From positions 248,001 through 312,000 of the forward strand of contig MU404095.1 in assembly GCA_022695795.1 (NCBI GenBank): DNA of 64,000 nt, written 5' to 3'. Shown here piece by piece: positions 35,126-46,433 of the stretch (positions are counted from its first letter, which is position 1; every line of letters begins with the position of its first letter). Position numbers and translations under genes: made by a program. The DNA comes from Biscogniauxia marginata (Eukaryota > Ascomycota > Sordariomycetes > Xylariales > Xylariaceae). Below the pieces are notes generated by a model. The model was not told the DNA's origin, searched no databases, and saw nothing but the letters and a program-made list of their open reading frames with translations.

Positions 35126-35550
35126 TATTACGAATTAAAAAGTAGTTTTATTTTTAAACGTTATTACGTATTAATCACGTAACCTTTATTTTAATTATTT
35201 ATTATTATAAAGAGATAATTAAAAGAAAACCCATACATTATTTATTAAAATTAATAAATAATACGGAGAATTAAGAGGAACGCTAAATAATAATCCTGAG
35301 AGACATTTATATAAATAAATCGAAATCTCCTTGTGTATTTAGTCATTCTTTCTAGTTCCTTAACTATCAATCTAAGACTATAGTCACTCTTTAATACTAT
35401 AATGAGAGTACCTTAAAACCTCTCTAACGAACAATCATTATGAAATACTTAAACCAATCTTAACCCACTGTTACCTTCAAATCAAGAAAACCCAGTACGT
35501 ACTCACCTATGAAGTCAGCTGACTAGGAACACACAGGGAGGTTCGTCACA
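35126..35550 (+). repeat. 3' LTR of the Gypsy element
   Basis: 425 bp, colinear with the left LTR over its whole length; followed by the target duplication AAATC. Confidence 0.88.
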
Positions 35551-35555
35551 AAATC

Positions 35556-36340
35556 GTCTTAAAGAATTTTTAATTAACTAATAATAACTTATTAATTATA
35601 CTATTTACTTAGAATTTCGCGAATTAATTATGCCGTTTTAAAATAATTTATAATATTTTAATAAGTTTATAAATAACGGCGAAAAATATATTTAAATTAT
35701 AATACGACTTAAAGAATTTAAATACGATATTAATAATAAATATATAAAATAAATAAAATAAGTTAAAAATAAGTTATATAAAATTATAAAACTTATAAAT
35801 ATAGGTTTTTATAACTTATCATTCTAAATATGTTTTTAAGTATTTCTTTAATTTTTTATAATTTAAAACGAAAAAAAAAACTTATTTATTCGAGGTTAAT
35901 ATAATTATTATTATAAAGTATATTAAAAACTTTATAATAATATATTTATAAAATTTAAAGCTTTTTATAATAATTATACTTAATTTAATATTATTTTCTA
36001 TTTTAAGTTAATAAAATACCTTTATTAAAACCGGGTTTTAAATTTTAAGGTTAATTATATTAAAACGACGCCTTTAAAATTTAATATGTTTTTATTAATA
36101 ATTAAAGCTATTTTAATTATTAATAAGATTTTTTTAATAACGCGATTATTAAATTCGGCGTTTATTAATACTTCTTAAAATTATTAAATAATTAATAAGA
36201 TTTTCTCGTAAATTTTTTAATATTTAAGGAATTTATATTTTTAATAACCGAAAGTTTAAATAAGGCGTTCGAAATAATATGTAGTTTTCTTAGTTTATAT
36301 ATAATTTTAAAGTTAAACTTATTAATAAATTTTATAACTC
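35556..36340. other. AT-rich RIP-decayed interior of outer element, middle part
   Basis: Very high A+T; no readable gene. The next five bases, GTATA (36341-36345), are the target duplication of the solo LTR. Confidence 0.6.
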
Positions 36341-36345
36341 GTATA

Positions 36346-36825
36346 TGTGACGAACCTCCTTGTGTGTTCCTAGTCAGCTGACTTCACAGGTAAGTACGTA
36401 CTGGGTTTTCTTGTTTTGAAGGTAACAGTGGATCGAGGTTGGTTTAAGAGATTCACAATGCTTCGTTCGTTAAAGAGATTTCAAGGTACTCTCACTATAG
36501 TATTAAGGAGTGACTATAGTCTTAGGTTAATAGCTAAGGAACAAGAATAAATAACTAGATACAAAGGAAATTCTGATTTACTTATACTCATTCCTTCTTT
36601 CTTATACTTCTTACTTTTGGTATGTTGGATACTTGTTAGATCTGATCGAATCTAGAGAGTAGCTCAAATTCGTTCCCTCAATCTGTTGTGATCTCAAGAC
36701 CAGCTTAGATTCTTATCACGTGATGTTGCATCACATTCTTAAAGCAGTCCCAAGTGTCGCACACATTCTTGGTCCGTGTCTCCGCACCCTTGTCAAAACC
36801 CTTCCAACGTGGTTGGCTCGTGACA
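36346..36825 (-). mobile_element. Solo LTR of the same Gypsy family, minus orientation, little RIP
   Basis: About 480 bp. Read on the minus strand it starts TGTCACGAGCCAACC and ends GGTTCGTCACA. It is flanked by a perfect 5-bp duplication GTATA (36341-36345 and 36826-36830). Its 3' half matches, in reverse, the ends of the LTRs at 28450 and 35550 (ACGTACTGGGTTTTCTTG, GAAGGTAACAGTGG); the other half has diverged. GC content is near normal in the middle of RIP-decayed DNA. It appears to be the product of LTR-LTR recombination after an insertion later than most RIP. Confidence 0.85.
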
Positions 36826-36830
36826 GTATA

Positions 36831-37769
36831 AAGCGAAAATTTTTATTATTTAAAGCTATAAAATTTATAATGTTTTTATATTTAATTATATTAATAATAG
36901 TATAATAATTAATAAAAATAAAAACTTGTTTTATTATATTTATTTAATAGCACGTCTTTTAAAATTTTTATTTTTATAAATTAATATTTCTTTTTAATGT
37001 TAATTAAAATATATAAAAAGAATATAATAAATTAAATAGTTATATTAAATAAAAATATAATTATTTCGCTGTTTTTAAGGATTTTAATTATAAATTTTTT
37101 TATAACGTAATAAATCGACATTTTAATTTCACGTTTAAATACATCGAAATTAATATAAAAGGGTCGAAATAAAATAAAGAAAGTTAAAATTATATATTTA
37201 GTAAAATTAACTTCTAAAAATTTAAAAGTTTCAAACTTTATATAAATAAGTATATTAATAAGAACGTTAATAACTTATTTTTTATGGCTTTATTTTAAGG
37301 ATTTCTTTAAATTTTAACTTTTCTCAAAGTTTATATAAATAAACGTAATTTTACGCTATTTTAAGGGTTTTACGACTTTAATATATATAAACACATTTTT
37401 TCGTATATATTCGATTATTTTAATAAAGGTTTTTAAGTTTTTTAATATAATAAAGAATTTAATTTTAATAATTATAACGAGTTTTTTTTTAATTATAAAA
37501 AAACTAATAAAAATGTTTTTATAAATAAAATATTAAATAAATTCTTAAGGTTTATTATATTTTTTAAAGGTTTTAAATATATTATTTATTTATTTTTATA
37601 TCTTATAACAAAACAATTAAATATATATTATTTATTTAATATAATAATTATAAAGACTTATTATATATAAAAAATAGGTTTTTTATTAGTAATAAAATGA
37701 TATTATATTACAAATAAAAATAAAAGATTTACTTATTATTTTATTTAATATTAAGTTATTAAAAACTTA
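36831..37769. other. AT-rich RIP-decayed interior of outer element
   Basis: High A+T, no readable gene; ends at the TA dinucleotide (37768-37769) that flanks the MITE. Confidence 0.55.
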
Positions 37770-38209
37770 TAACGTACCACATAAGCAAGTAGATAAAACA
37801 AGCTCGCAAACGAAATTGTTTCCTATATAAAATCGACTTTTTCAAAAATTCATAACTTTACTTATAAAAATCGAAAAATCTCGGACCTTTTTTTCTAGTT
37901 ATATAATTATATAGTTTAACTAAAATGAAAATCGAAAAAATAAAAAGTAAAAAACACGAAAAGAAAACGTGTAAAAACTAAAATTATAATAAAACGTACG
38001 AACCTTTTTACGTATTTCTTTATATATTTTACTTTTTTCTTTTTTAAGTTTTATTTTAGTTAAATTATATAGTTATATAACTAGAAAAAAAGGTCCGAGA
38101 TTTTTCGATTTTTATAAGTAAAGTTATGAATTTTCGAAAAAGTCGATTTTATATGGGAAATAATTTCGTTCGCGAGCTTGTTTCGTCTACTCGCTTATGT
38201 GGTACGTTA
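37770..38209. mobile_element. TA-flanked palindromic MITE, about 440 bp
   Basis: Two arms of 157 bp (37770-37926 and 38053-38209) are nearly perfect reverse complements, starting TAACGTACCACATAAGC and ending GCTTATGTGGTACGTTA. They surround a 126-bp centre that is itself partly self-complementary. TA dinucleotides flank both ends (37768-37769 and 38210-38211), as left by Tc1/mariner-type transposases. There is no coding capacity, so it would need a transposase from elsewhere. The arm mismatches are mainly transitions. Confidence 0.85.
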
Positions 38210-38211
38210 TA

Positions 38212-40486
38212 TTAATTATTCTTTTTCTTTTTCTTATTTTATTTAATATAGTTCTTTAAATAATAAATATAAAAAATAAAAATGGGATTTATTAACACAT
38301 ATAAATAACTTTACTTTTTTCTTTAAGTTTTATAATAGTTTTATAAACTAATTAACGATTTTAAGAATTTAAAAAATAAGCGTTATATTTTTTAATACAT
38401 TATTTTTTTAGTTAAGTTTAAATTTAATACGGGTTTCTTTATTAAAAAGCACGTTAATAAATTTAATACCCCGGAATATAAACTTAAATTTTAAAATAAG
38501 AAATATTAATATTTAAATCACTTAAAATCTATAATTATTATAAATAATAACGCTATTAAAATATTTAATTATTTTCTTAAATATAACAATAAAATTTTAT
38601 GATATTTTAAGTATTTTAAAATCTTAAATTTATTATAATAATTAATAAATAACTAAATTAATTACTTTTTTATTTATAATATAATATTTGCGATAATTAA
38701 GTTTAATTAATAAAAAATAAATATAATAAAATTTAAATTATTTTAAATAAAGATTTTTTATAACTTGTTTAAAACTAATATTACGAATATTAAAATTAAA
38801 TTAAATATTAATTTAAAAATAAAATTTTAACCGAAATATACTTTATAAAATACTTTAATTATAAAGACTTTAATTTTACTTAAATTCTTTATATTAATTA
38901 TAAATAAAAGAATAATTACTTAATAAAATTAAATAATTACGATTTTACGAGACAATAATTTATTTATTTATTTAAATTTTAAAACATTAATTCTTATAAT
39001 ATATTAACGTTTAAACTATTTATTGATATTACCTTGCAAACGAAAATAACTAAGATTAACTTATTATTTTAAACTCCTTTAAAAAGGAATTAAATAATAA
39101 TATAATTAAATAAAATATATTAAGCTTTATTTATTTTATAAATAAGAAATAATATAACTTAATAACGTATTTTAGATTTTAAGTAGTATTTATAAATCTA
39201 TTTTTTATTTATTAAGGTTTTAATATATCTCGTGTCATTATAAATGTTTTCTTTATAATCCTTAAAAAAGAATAAAATAATATATAACTTAAAATAAATT
39301 CGTTATTTATATAAAAATTTCGTATTAATATTAAATTATAAGTTAACTAAAAATTAAATAATAAGGATTTTTATAAGGATAAATTAAGGTATTTAAAAAA
39401 GGTATTTATAATTTTATTTATTATCTTATTTTATAAATTTTAAAGATTTAAACTTAAATTATTAATAAAAACTAAAAATATTTTTTTATCGTTTATATAA
39501 AGCATATTTTTAAGAATAAGATTTATAGTTATTATAATAAATACGGAATTTATTTCTTTATAAACTATAAAATTCGCTAAAAATATAAATATATAAGTTT
39601 AATAAATAAGTTTATAAAGCTTATTTTTATTAAGAAATAACATTTCGCACTTTTTATATATAAATAAACGAAACTAAAAAGATATAATTATTTTAAATTT
39701 ATAAGCTTTTTTGTTAGTGTTTTAAAAATTTAAAGGTTTAAATCTTTTAAGAATTTAATCGTAAATTATAATGTTATCTTAATTTTAAAGTGTTAAGTTA
39801 TTAAAGTTATTTATCTAGAATTTATTCGCGTTTTTAACGAATTTAAAATCGAAATCGTTTTTTAAGTTATTATAATATGTTTTTATATTTAAAATGGTTA
39901 TTAAAATGTTTAAAGTTACTAAAAAAAACGTTTAATTATAATAAGTTACGGTAATTATTTTAATAATTTTAATTAAATCTTTAGTTTTAATTAAATCCTT
40001 AATTTTATAAGGATTATTATCTTTATTAATAGTTATTACGAAATAGATTTTGTAAGGTGTTATATTTCTAATTTTGCTAGCTTTTACTATAATTTTATTC
40101 GCGGTTACGAGCATTTTAATATTAATTTTAATATTAAAATTAATTAACTTATTAACTTTAATATTAAAAGTATATTACTTAATAAAAATTTAAGGAGTAT
40201 TACTTATTATAATAAGTAGTAATAAATAATAATAATTAAGCTTTTTTAAAAAAACGCTTATTTATTTAAGCGAGAAATCCGTTAAAATAATTTTATTTAA
40301 AAGCTTATTAAATTATCTTTATATTTTAAGGTTTAAATTTTTAAAAATATATATTAACTAATTATAAAGTCTTAAATTATAACACTTAATATCTTGAATA
40401 AATCTTTATAAAAATAATTAAAACTTTTTTCCTTATTAAAAATCGAAAATAATAAATTAATATTTTTTAAAATTATTAAGAGCTTT
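38212..40486. other. AT-rich RIP-decayed interior of outer element
   Basis: About 2.3 kb of very high A+T with no interpretable reading frame on either strand. If the outer element is copia-like on the minus strand, this should be gag-pol remnant, but I could not recognise any domain. Confidence 0.5.
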
Positions 40487-40491
40487 GTTAT

Positions 40492-40690
40492 TATTGGTAG
40501 GTACGTACATAATATAAAAAGCAAATAACGAATAACAGTATGAAAGATAGGGGTGAGACTGGTAGTAATATTGATGTCTAAGGAGGGAAAAGTCTACCTG
40601 AGTTGTGCTGCTAAAGGCAGCCTATTTATACTTAAAGAATGTACTAGTTTCTGTGCGGAGACACAGCCCCTGGTTGTTAACCAATCATCA
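40492..40690 (-). mobile_element. 199-bp solo-LTR-like insertion
   Basis: Near-normal GC inside AT-rich DNA, flanked by a perfect GTTAT duplication (40487-40491 and 40691-40695). On the minus strand it begins TGATGATTGG, has a TATA-like GTATAAATAGG and ends ACCTACCAATA. This resembles a short LTR with TG start and a slightly altered end. Alternatives are a MITE or another short non-autonomous element. Confidence 0.6.
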
Positions 40691-40695
40691 GTTAT

Positions 40696-42107
40696 AAGTC
40701 TTTTTAAAATAAAGCTTAAAAGTTTTATAAATAAAAGCTATTATCTTGAATATAAAAATAATCTTTTTAAAATTTATTAATTTTATAATATATTATATTA
40801 ATATTATGATTTAAAAATATATAATTTAAACGAATTTAACTTTTTCTTCGCCGTAAATCCCGGTTAAATATATAAAACGATTTATAAATATAAAAACATT
40901 TATATATATAATATATTTTTCTTAAATAATAATATTAACACCGTTTAAATCTTTTGTTATAAAGTTAAAATATTTGACTTTTTTTAACTTAAAAATCTTG
41001 TTTTCATTTTTGTTTTTAAGGCTTAAAAATTTCTAGGTTAATTATTAAGCTTATAAATAGTTTTAATAATTAAATTATTAATATTTATATTTTATTTATT
41101 AAAAACTATAATAATAAAGTTAACCACATTTTAAGTTATAAACGGTGTGGAATTAAAACCTACTTTAAATCTCGAGTTTAAACTAAATATTATTTCTTTA
41201 TTAAATAAATTAAAAACTAATAAGTTAAAAATTAGTTTTAAAAGAACTAAGTTTTTAAAGTTATATTTAATAAAATTATTAATAAGTAAAAATAATATAG
41301 TTAATATAAATAATTTTACTTGTTTAATTTTAATATTTAATAAAAATAAAAATCAAATATAAAAACTAAAGAAATCGCTTAAAAAATAAAGGTTTAAATT
41401 AATATTTCAAAATCATTATTAGTTCGAAAATATAAAGAATTAAATCTTAAGAATTTTAAAAAATTAATTCCTAGGCGACGATGAGAAATAAATAATAATA
41501 GATTTATATATGTTAATTTCTATAATTATATTTACTTTTAAACCGGAAATCTTAAAAGCTTAATAAAAAGTATTTCTTTTAAATATAACATTTTTAAACC
41601 TTATTTAAAACCTTATTTATTTTTTATAAGCGTAATAAATTTTTATAAGCCCTTTATAATTATAAATTTTAAAACTAAGTTTTTCCTTATTTTATAGTTT
41701 TTTTGTTAAGTTTTAAAGAAATTATAAAACTTTCTTTTCGATTTCGCTTATTTAATAAAGTAAAGCATATTATTTTAAATCCTTAAAAAATTAATATAAA
41801 TGACGAGAGGTAAATTTAAAAGTTAAAAAAGGATTATATTTAAATAACTAGTTTTTATAAGTTATTAAATTTATATTTAGCTTGAAACTTATATTAATAT
41901 ATAAATACGAAGAAGTTAAAATAAGCATTTAACCGCGAGATACATATTAAAATATATATTAAGGATTTCGAATTTCGAAAGTTTTAATGAAAAGGCTAAA
42001 CTAAAAAGCCTAAAAAGCTTAAGAAAGCCTTAAATTTAAAATCGAATTAAAAACAAGCCACGAGAGCTTTTAAACGCGAAATCTTCGTAAAAGAGATGCT
42101 ATTAATT
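40696..42107. other. AT-rich RIP-decayed interior of outer element, right part
   Basis: High A+T, no readable gene. The last bases before 42108 read, on the minus strand, AATTAATAGCATC, a candidate altered primer-binding site. Confidence 0.5.
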
Positions 42108-42220
42108 TGTCAAGGAATCTTGATGTTCTATTCTTGATAAACAACTAAGTTCTAGGCGTAAGTGCTATCAGTGGGGTAATCTATATGTGGATACGTATCC
42201 ACTGGTCATGTCATGTGACA
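42108..42220 (-). repeat. 113-bp LTR of outer element (5' LTR in the inferred orientation)
   Basis: Same length as the left copy, about 11 differences, mostly transitions. Followed outside by GCTAT. Confidence 0.7.
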
Positions 42221-43440
42221 GCTATATAGTAACAAATGTGGAAGGCGGGAAGTGAGCGAATTTTGTTCTAATAATCCTACTTAACCCCCATCCTCCCCCT
42301 CCCCCAAACAAATAAAAACCCCCCCATCCCTTAATATTACGTGGCTTTTGTCGGATAATATCCCACGTAATAAATACGCACATACGTAAGCAAAGCAATA
42401 CAAAGAATATACAAAATATAGAGAGAACCAAAGAAGCATCTACCCCTATCCCGCCCGTCATGTCCGCTTTGGAACCCGGCAGAAAGAAGAATAACACGAG
42501 TCACATCACATCATAAATTTTTGTTTTTCTCTACTTACATACATACACACAAGCCCGCAAAGAAAAATCATATAAAAAAAAAACCTCTTTCATCATAGTT
42601 TTTCATTATTTTGCTTTTACTTTCTTTTATTTGAAGTTTTTGATTATTCATTCCCTGTTATATCTTCCAGTTCGTAGATGTTCAGGTGGGAAAGGGGTTG
42701 GTGGTGTTAAAAAAAAAAGAGAAAGGAGAAAGATACTATCTAAAGGGTTCGGGTTGGTGGTTTGTGTGTGGGTTATCTATCTACTACTACTATGATGCGC
42801 CGTAAATGGCGACGCCTGGGACGTATTGTTTTTTTCCCTCCCCTCTCGCCTTTCTAACCTGAGAATGGTCAACCAGTAATTGACTGTCCGTCCATACGAG
42901 TCCTAGCTAGCTAAGCTTCGTCATTCGTGACATTGACATTTCTCCATCATGAGATGACAGGTTGAAGCCGCCATATATCCATTAGGACTAATACGCCATC
43001 TTTATTTCCTTTTCCGTCGTTATTCCCTCCCTCCTCCCTTATTGTTCAAAGTAAAGTCAATGGTATGGTGTCACTAGTCGGCGGCATGTCGTCGTGCTAG
43101 AATGAAGTCTTTGGCCATCAAGCCTATGACTCTCCCCCGTACTCAAGCTGGAAGTTACGCCCTGCACGGCGACAACTCATCCGCCAGTTACTATTTCCGA
43201 TGGTTTCCTGACCCAAAATCGCGCAAAACCCTCAATGTGGGGAAAACTTGCTTTTCGCGCCGAAAATGTCGTCTTCCCTTATGATTGAGAGGGATCTCTC
43301 CAGAGGTAGGTGAACTCTTCAAAATGATGTCGACTGCGAATCATTTCAGAGATGTTGCATTCCATTTAATATATCAACAGTATTTGACTACTTTATGCGT
43401 GGTCAAGTGGAACGCTGTCCGATTCACGTCTAGGATATTC
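42221..43440. other. Intergenic region right of the transposon nest
   Basis: Normal composition returns immediately at 42221. It includes several C-, A- and T-runs and the 3' flank of the transportin gene. No gene is supported. Confidence 0.5.
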
Positions 43441-46433
43441 TCAAAATGCATAAGTCTTTAGCAGAGCCTCCCGATCTTCAGGTTGCAGGTCGTTGAGAAA
43501 TCGGTTGAACTCGGGGACGATCTGACGGTAAATGTTAATAGTCTATTACACAAGTTAGCCATCGATTTCTTTCAGCTGAGCCACTAGAAGTGTGCGAGGC
43601 ACATACCTTTTGGAAGTCCTCATGTAGGCCATCTTTGTTCTGGCTGCGGAGCCTCATATCTCGGTAGCGAGCAATGGCAGTAAAGAAATGCAAGAGCGAT
43701 TTCTCCATTGCCATGGGATTCTTCTCCACTATGACGGTGAATCCTCTAAAAGCTGTCGCTTTCTCGTCAGATAGATCAACCTCGTCCATAGACGTCAGGA
43801 AATCTTCAGCGAAGTTGGCGAGTTGAGGGGCTAATAGGTCGGCATTGCCAAGCCCAAGGCGGCCCAGCGCAATTGCCGCATTCTCCGTCACCCCCTTAGG
43901 GATACCTGGATTTGTGATGATCTCGATAAGGCGTTGGAACAGCTCTGGTACATAAGGCGCCATTTCGGACTTGTGTTGAATCGCTATTTCCCCGGCAGAC
44001 CAGCACGCGTTATTGACCACACTAAAGCCACTATCGATGTCCTCGTCCAAAATGTTATCCAAGTCGAGCTGCTTGAGCAAGACTGGGAATATGCTTTGTA
44101 GCGAGGATCGCAGTTGCCCATAGACGTACTTCGCACAGTCTCCGAGCAGTGCATAAGCTGACTGCCTCACTTCATCTGTCGGATCTTCCATACAGAACGT
44201 CAAGAGCTCGAAAAAGGCCGGCTGCGACTCTCCGACAAGTTTTGCCGACTTTTCCTTGTCTAGTGCTTGGATAATAGCACTGAGGAGATCCAGGCTTGTG
44301 ATCAGGAAATCCTTATCTGGCACATCAAGAGACGGATTATTCACAAGTGCAAGTGATGCTTCCAAGTTCTGGTGAATAATGTTGACACAGCGGATGAATA
44401 TCGGCTGGGCATACGGAGTAAATGCATCGTTCATTGCCATCGAAACGTAAGACAGGCATTCCAACAGAGGAAACAACTCCCGAGACTGGTCCGATACTTT
44501 CGTCCAACGTTCTATGAGAGCTGGCATCAACTCGTTTGCGAGTTCCGGTCGGGCCAGCACTGGTCCAATGTGTTCTGCTAGCGTCTGCACGCAGTCGTAA
44601 AGAATGTACATATTCCGATCTTTGTATTTCTTGAAGCAACGGACATACTGCTGGATGATAGGTAGGCTGTAAGGCTCAAGTCTCTTTCCAGCCTTCTCTT
44701 CGAGGTTGGCAAAAGCTGATGCGCCCGCTTCTTGGACCTTCTTATTGCGATCTAGCATTTTCGTCAAGATGCCCTCCATCATTGGCTCAAAGTATTGCTG
44801 CTTTTGCGTGGGATCTGTCAGATCTGCTGCCCACGAAGAGTATCGACCTAAGGTCCAACAGGTGATCTGTCGGACGACGGGCTCGTTGTCGTTTAAAAGG
44901 GAGATGAGGTATGGTACCAACTCCGGTAGATGGGGGGTGACAACGCCAATGCAACCCTCGGCCACAGCTCCCAGCGCCAGTACAGCGGCTTCTCGGTATG
45001 GCCACTCGTCATGCTTCAAATTCTTAGTTAAGTAAGGTAGGATGGACTCGAACACCGGGTCTCTGAAATCGCGGGCGAAGACGTCCAGCGCAGCCGCAGA
45101 GCATTTCCGGAGTGTCCAGCGCTCGTCAGGATTTGTGTCGTCGCCGCCGTCGTCAAAGGCATCGATCTCGCCCTCTTCGAGATCATCGTCCATACTAGCC
45201 AGCTTTTCGTACGCATTTCCATTCTGAGAGGTGTCGTTAGACCCATCGCCATTCGCCGTTCGTGCCGATGACTTCTTTGCGAACTGTGGCTTGATATCCT
45301 CCTCTCGATCCTCCTCGTCTTCATCATCAGACGCTCCTCCCAAGAGAGCAATGTCCTCGGGGCTGTAGACCATACATTGGAGAAGGACGGGTATAATCTT
45401 GTTGATGTAAGGGTTTAGTGACTGCCAAAGATGGTCGTGCTCTCCGACTGCTAGCCAGAATTCCGCGGCATCGCAGGCTAGCTCCTCGTCGTCTGACTGC
45501 TGTTGCGTGATGATGTAGTCGACGAGGCCGGCAAGATGGGGCTGGAGCTTGTCGGGACGGGTCTCGACCAGTTGTACAAATGCTCGGCACACCTGTCTGC
45601 GCACCTCGGGGCTATTATCGGTCGCCAAGGAGAAAAGGTGTTGTAACAAGTCGTCAATCGAGTTGAGCATGGCTTGGGACTTTCGAGGGGTAAAGACATT
45701 GATTGCTGTCAGTGCCTGGGCACGAACCCTAGGCAGGGGACTCTTAGTCGACTCGATGAGCTTCGGAAGAATGAAATTCAACGGTCGTTGGCCATTGAGT
45801 TCACGCTCCAACATCTTGGTGTTGTCTTCACAAATCTTGGCCATGGCGGCCATGGCGCCCTCTTGCGCTTCATCTGAAATCTGACCGGTCTCGTTGCTCA
45901 TCATCTTCAAAAGGTCTGGGAGTAACTCGGGCCAGCTTAAGAGACCTCCACGGCGGATCATCTCGGTTGCGATGTTACCTGCGTAGTTACGCATCTGCGC
46001 ATGCTTGTCTTGTAGGCCCATGGGGATGGCCATTCTAATCAGGCTTAGACTATTCTCGGGTATCTGCTTGAAGTTCGTCTTGACATTGTTCTTCAACATG
46101 ATAGCGGCGGCAGACCGAACAAGATAGTAGTCTGCCGCACTACATTGCAGGCCAGCCGGGGGATCTGGGCTCGAGAAGAGGTAGACAAGGTAGTTGTTGA
46201 TATCAGGGGACGACTTCGCCTGGGTGAGCATCTGGAGAGCAAGGGGCCCGTATTAGCACGATTCTACAAGAAGCTGCCGGAGCCTGGAATCCGACGCGCG
46301 AGTCAAGCGATGGGAAACAAGAGTCTCTCACAAGTTCGGCCTGCTTTTGCGCAGCTTTATCGAAGCCGCTGAGGGAGTCCTTGAGACAAGCAGCCAACTG
46401 GCTCAAGGACTCGGGAACCGGCTGCCACGTCAT
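43441..46433 (-). CDS. Transportin (karyopherin beta-2, Kap104 type)
   Basis: A nuclear import receptor for PY-NLS cargoes such as hnRNP-type RNA-binding proteins. Three exons: 46433-46332, 46231-43607 and 43542-43441 (about 942 aa, normal for the family). Introns are 100 and 64 bp. The first join gives QAELMLTQAKSSPDINNYL and the last gives FQKTINIYRQIVPEFNRFL, both matching transportin sequence. The body is a continuous array of HEAT repeats. The acidic H8-type loop that releases cargo on RanGTP binding is visible as SDDEDEEDREED followed by a second acidic stretch, MDDDLEEGEIDAFDDGGDD. The start ATG at 46433 gives MTWQPVPESLSQL, the usual N-terminus. The acid loop and the C-terminal length separate it from importin-beta 3/Kap121. 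It is adjacent to the RIP-decayed block but shows no decay itself. Confidence 0.95.

Larger units (their letters stand above)
28026..35550 (+). mobile_element. Ty3/Gypsy LTR retrotransposon, complete but RIP-destroyed
   Basis: A full-length element of 7525 bp with two LTRs of exactly 425 bp (28026-28450 and 35126-35550) and a perfect 5-bp target duplication, AAATC (28021-28025 and 35551-35555). The LTR starts read TATTACGAA, which fits TGTCACGAA after RIP; they end GGTTCGTCACA. Plus-strand remnants occur in the order gag, zinc knuckle, protease, reverse transcriptase, RNase H, integrase; integrase after RT places it in Ty3/Gypsy. Almost every frame is cut by stops of the CAA-to-TAA, CAG-to-TAG, CGA-to-TGA and TGG-to-TAG/TAA kind. 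An antisense gene remnant lies between pol and the 3' LTR. The right LTR is visibly less mutated than the left. Confidence 0.9.
26935..42220 (-). mobile_element. RIP-degraded LTR retrotransposon (Ty1/copia-like?) hosting nested insertions
   Basis: Two direct repeats of exactly 113 bp (26935-27047 and 42108-42220) begin TGTCA and end TGACA, are about 90% identical, and are flanked outside by GCCAT and GCTAT. That is a 5-bp target duplication differing by one C-to-T change. Next to the left repeat, the minus strand reads AGAGGGGGCATTC, a polypurine tract. Next to the right repeat it reads AATTAATAGCATC, which fits a RIP-altered methionine-tRNA primer site. These signals put the element on the minus strand with its 5' LTR at 42108-42220. 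After removing the four insertions, about 6.6 kb remains, a normal size for an autonomous element. The interior is extremely AT-rich with no readable gene, so the class rests on LTR, PPT and PBS only. Confidence 0.65.

Noticed and set aside
36720..36905. 61-codon frame in the solo LTR region
   Set aside because: It crosses the LTR boundary and target duplication into RIP-decayed DNA, so it is a chance frame.
26935..42220. Starship-like giant element or CRISPR-like array as explanation of the central block
   Set aside because: No tyrosine-recombinase captain, no cargo genes and no regularly spaced repeats. LTRs and target duplications explain the structure.
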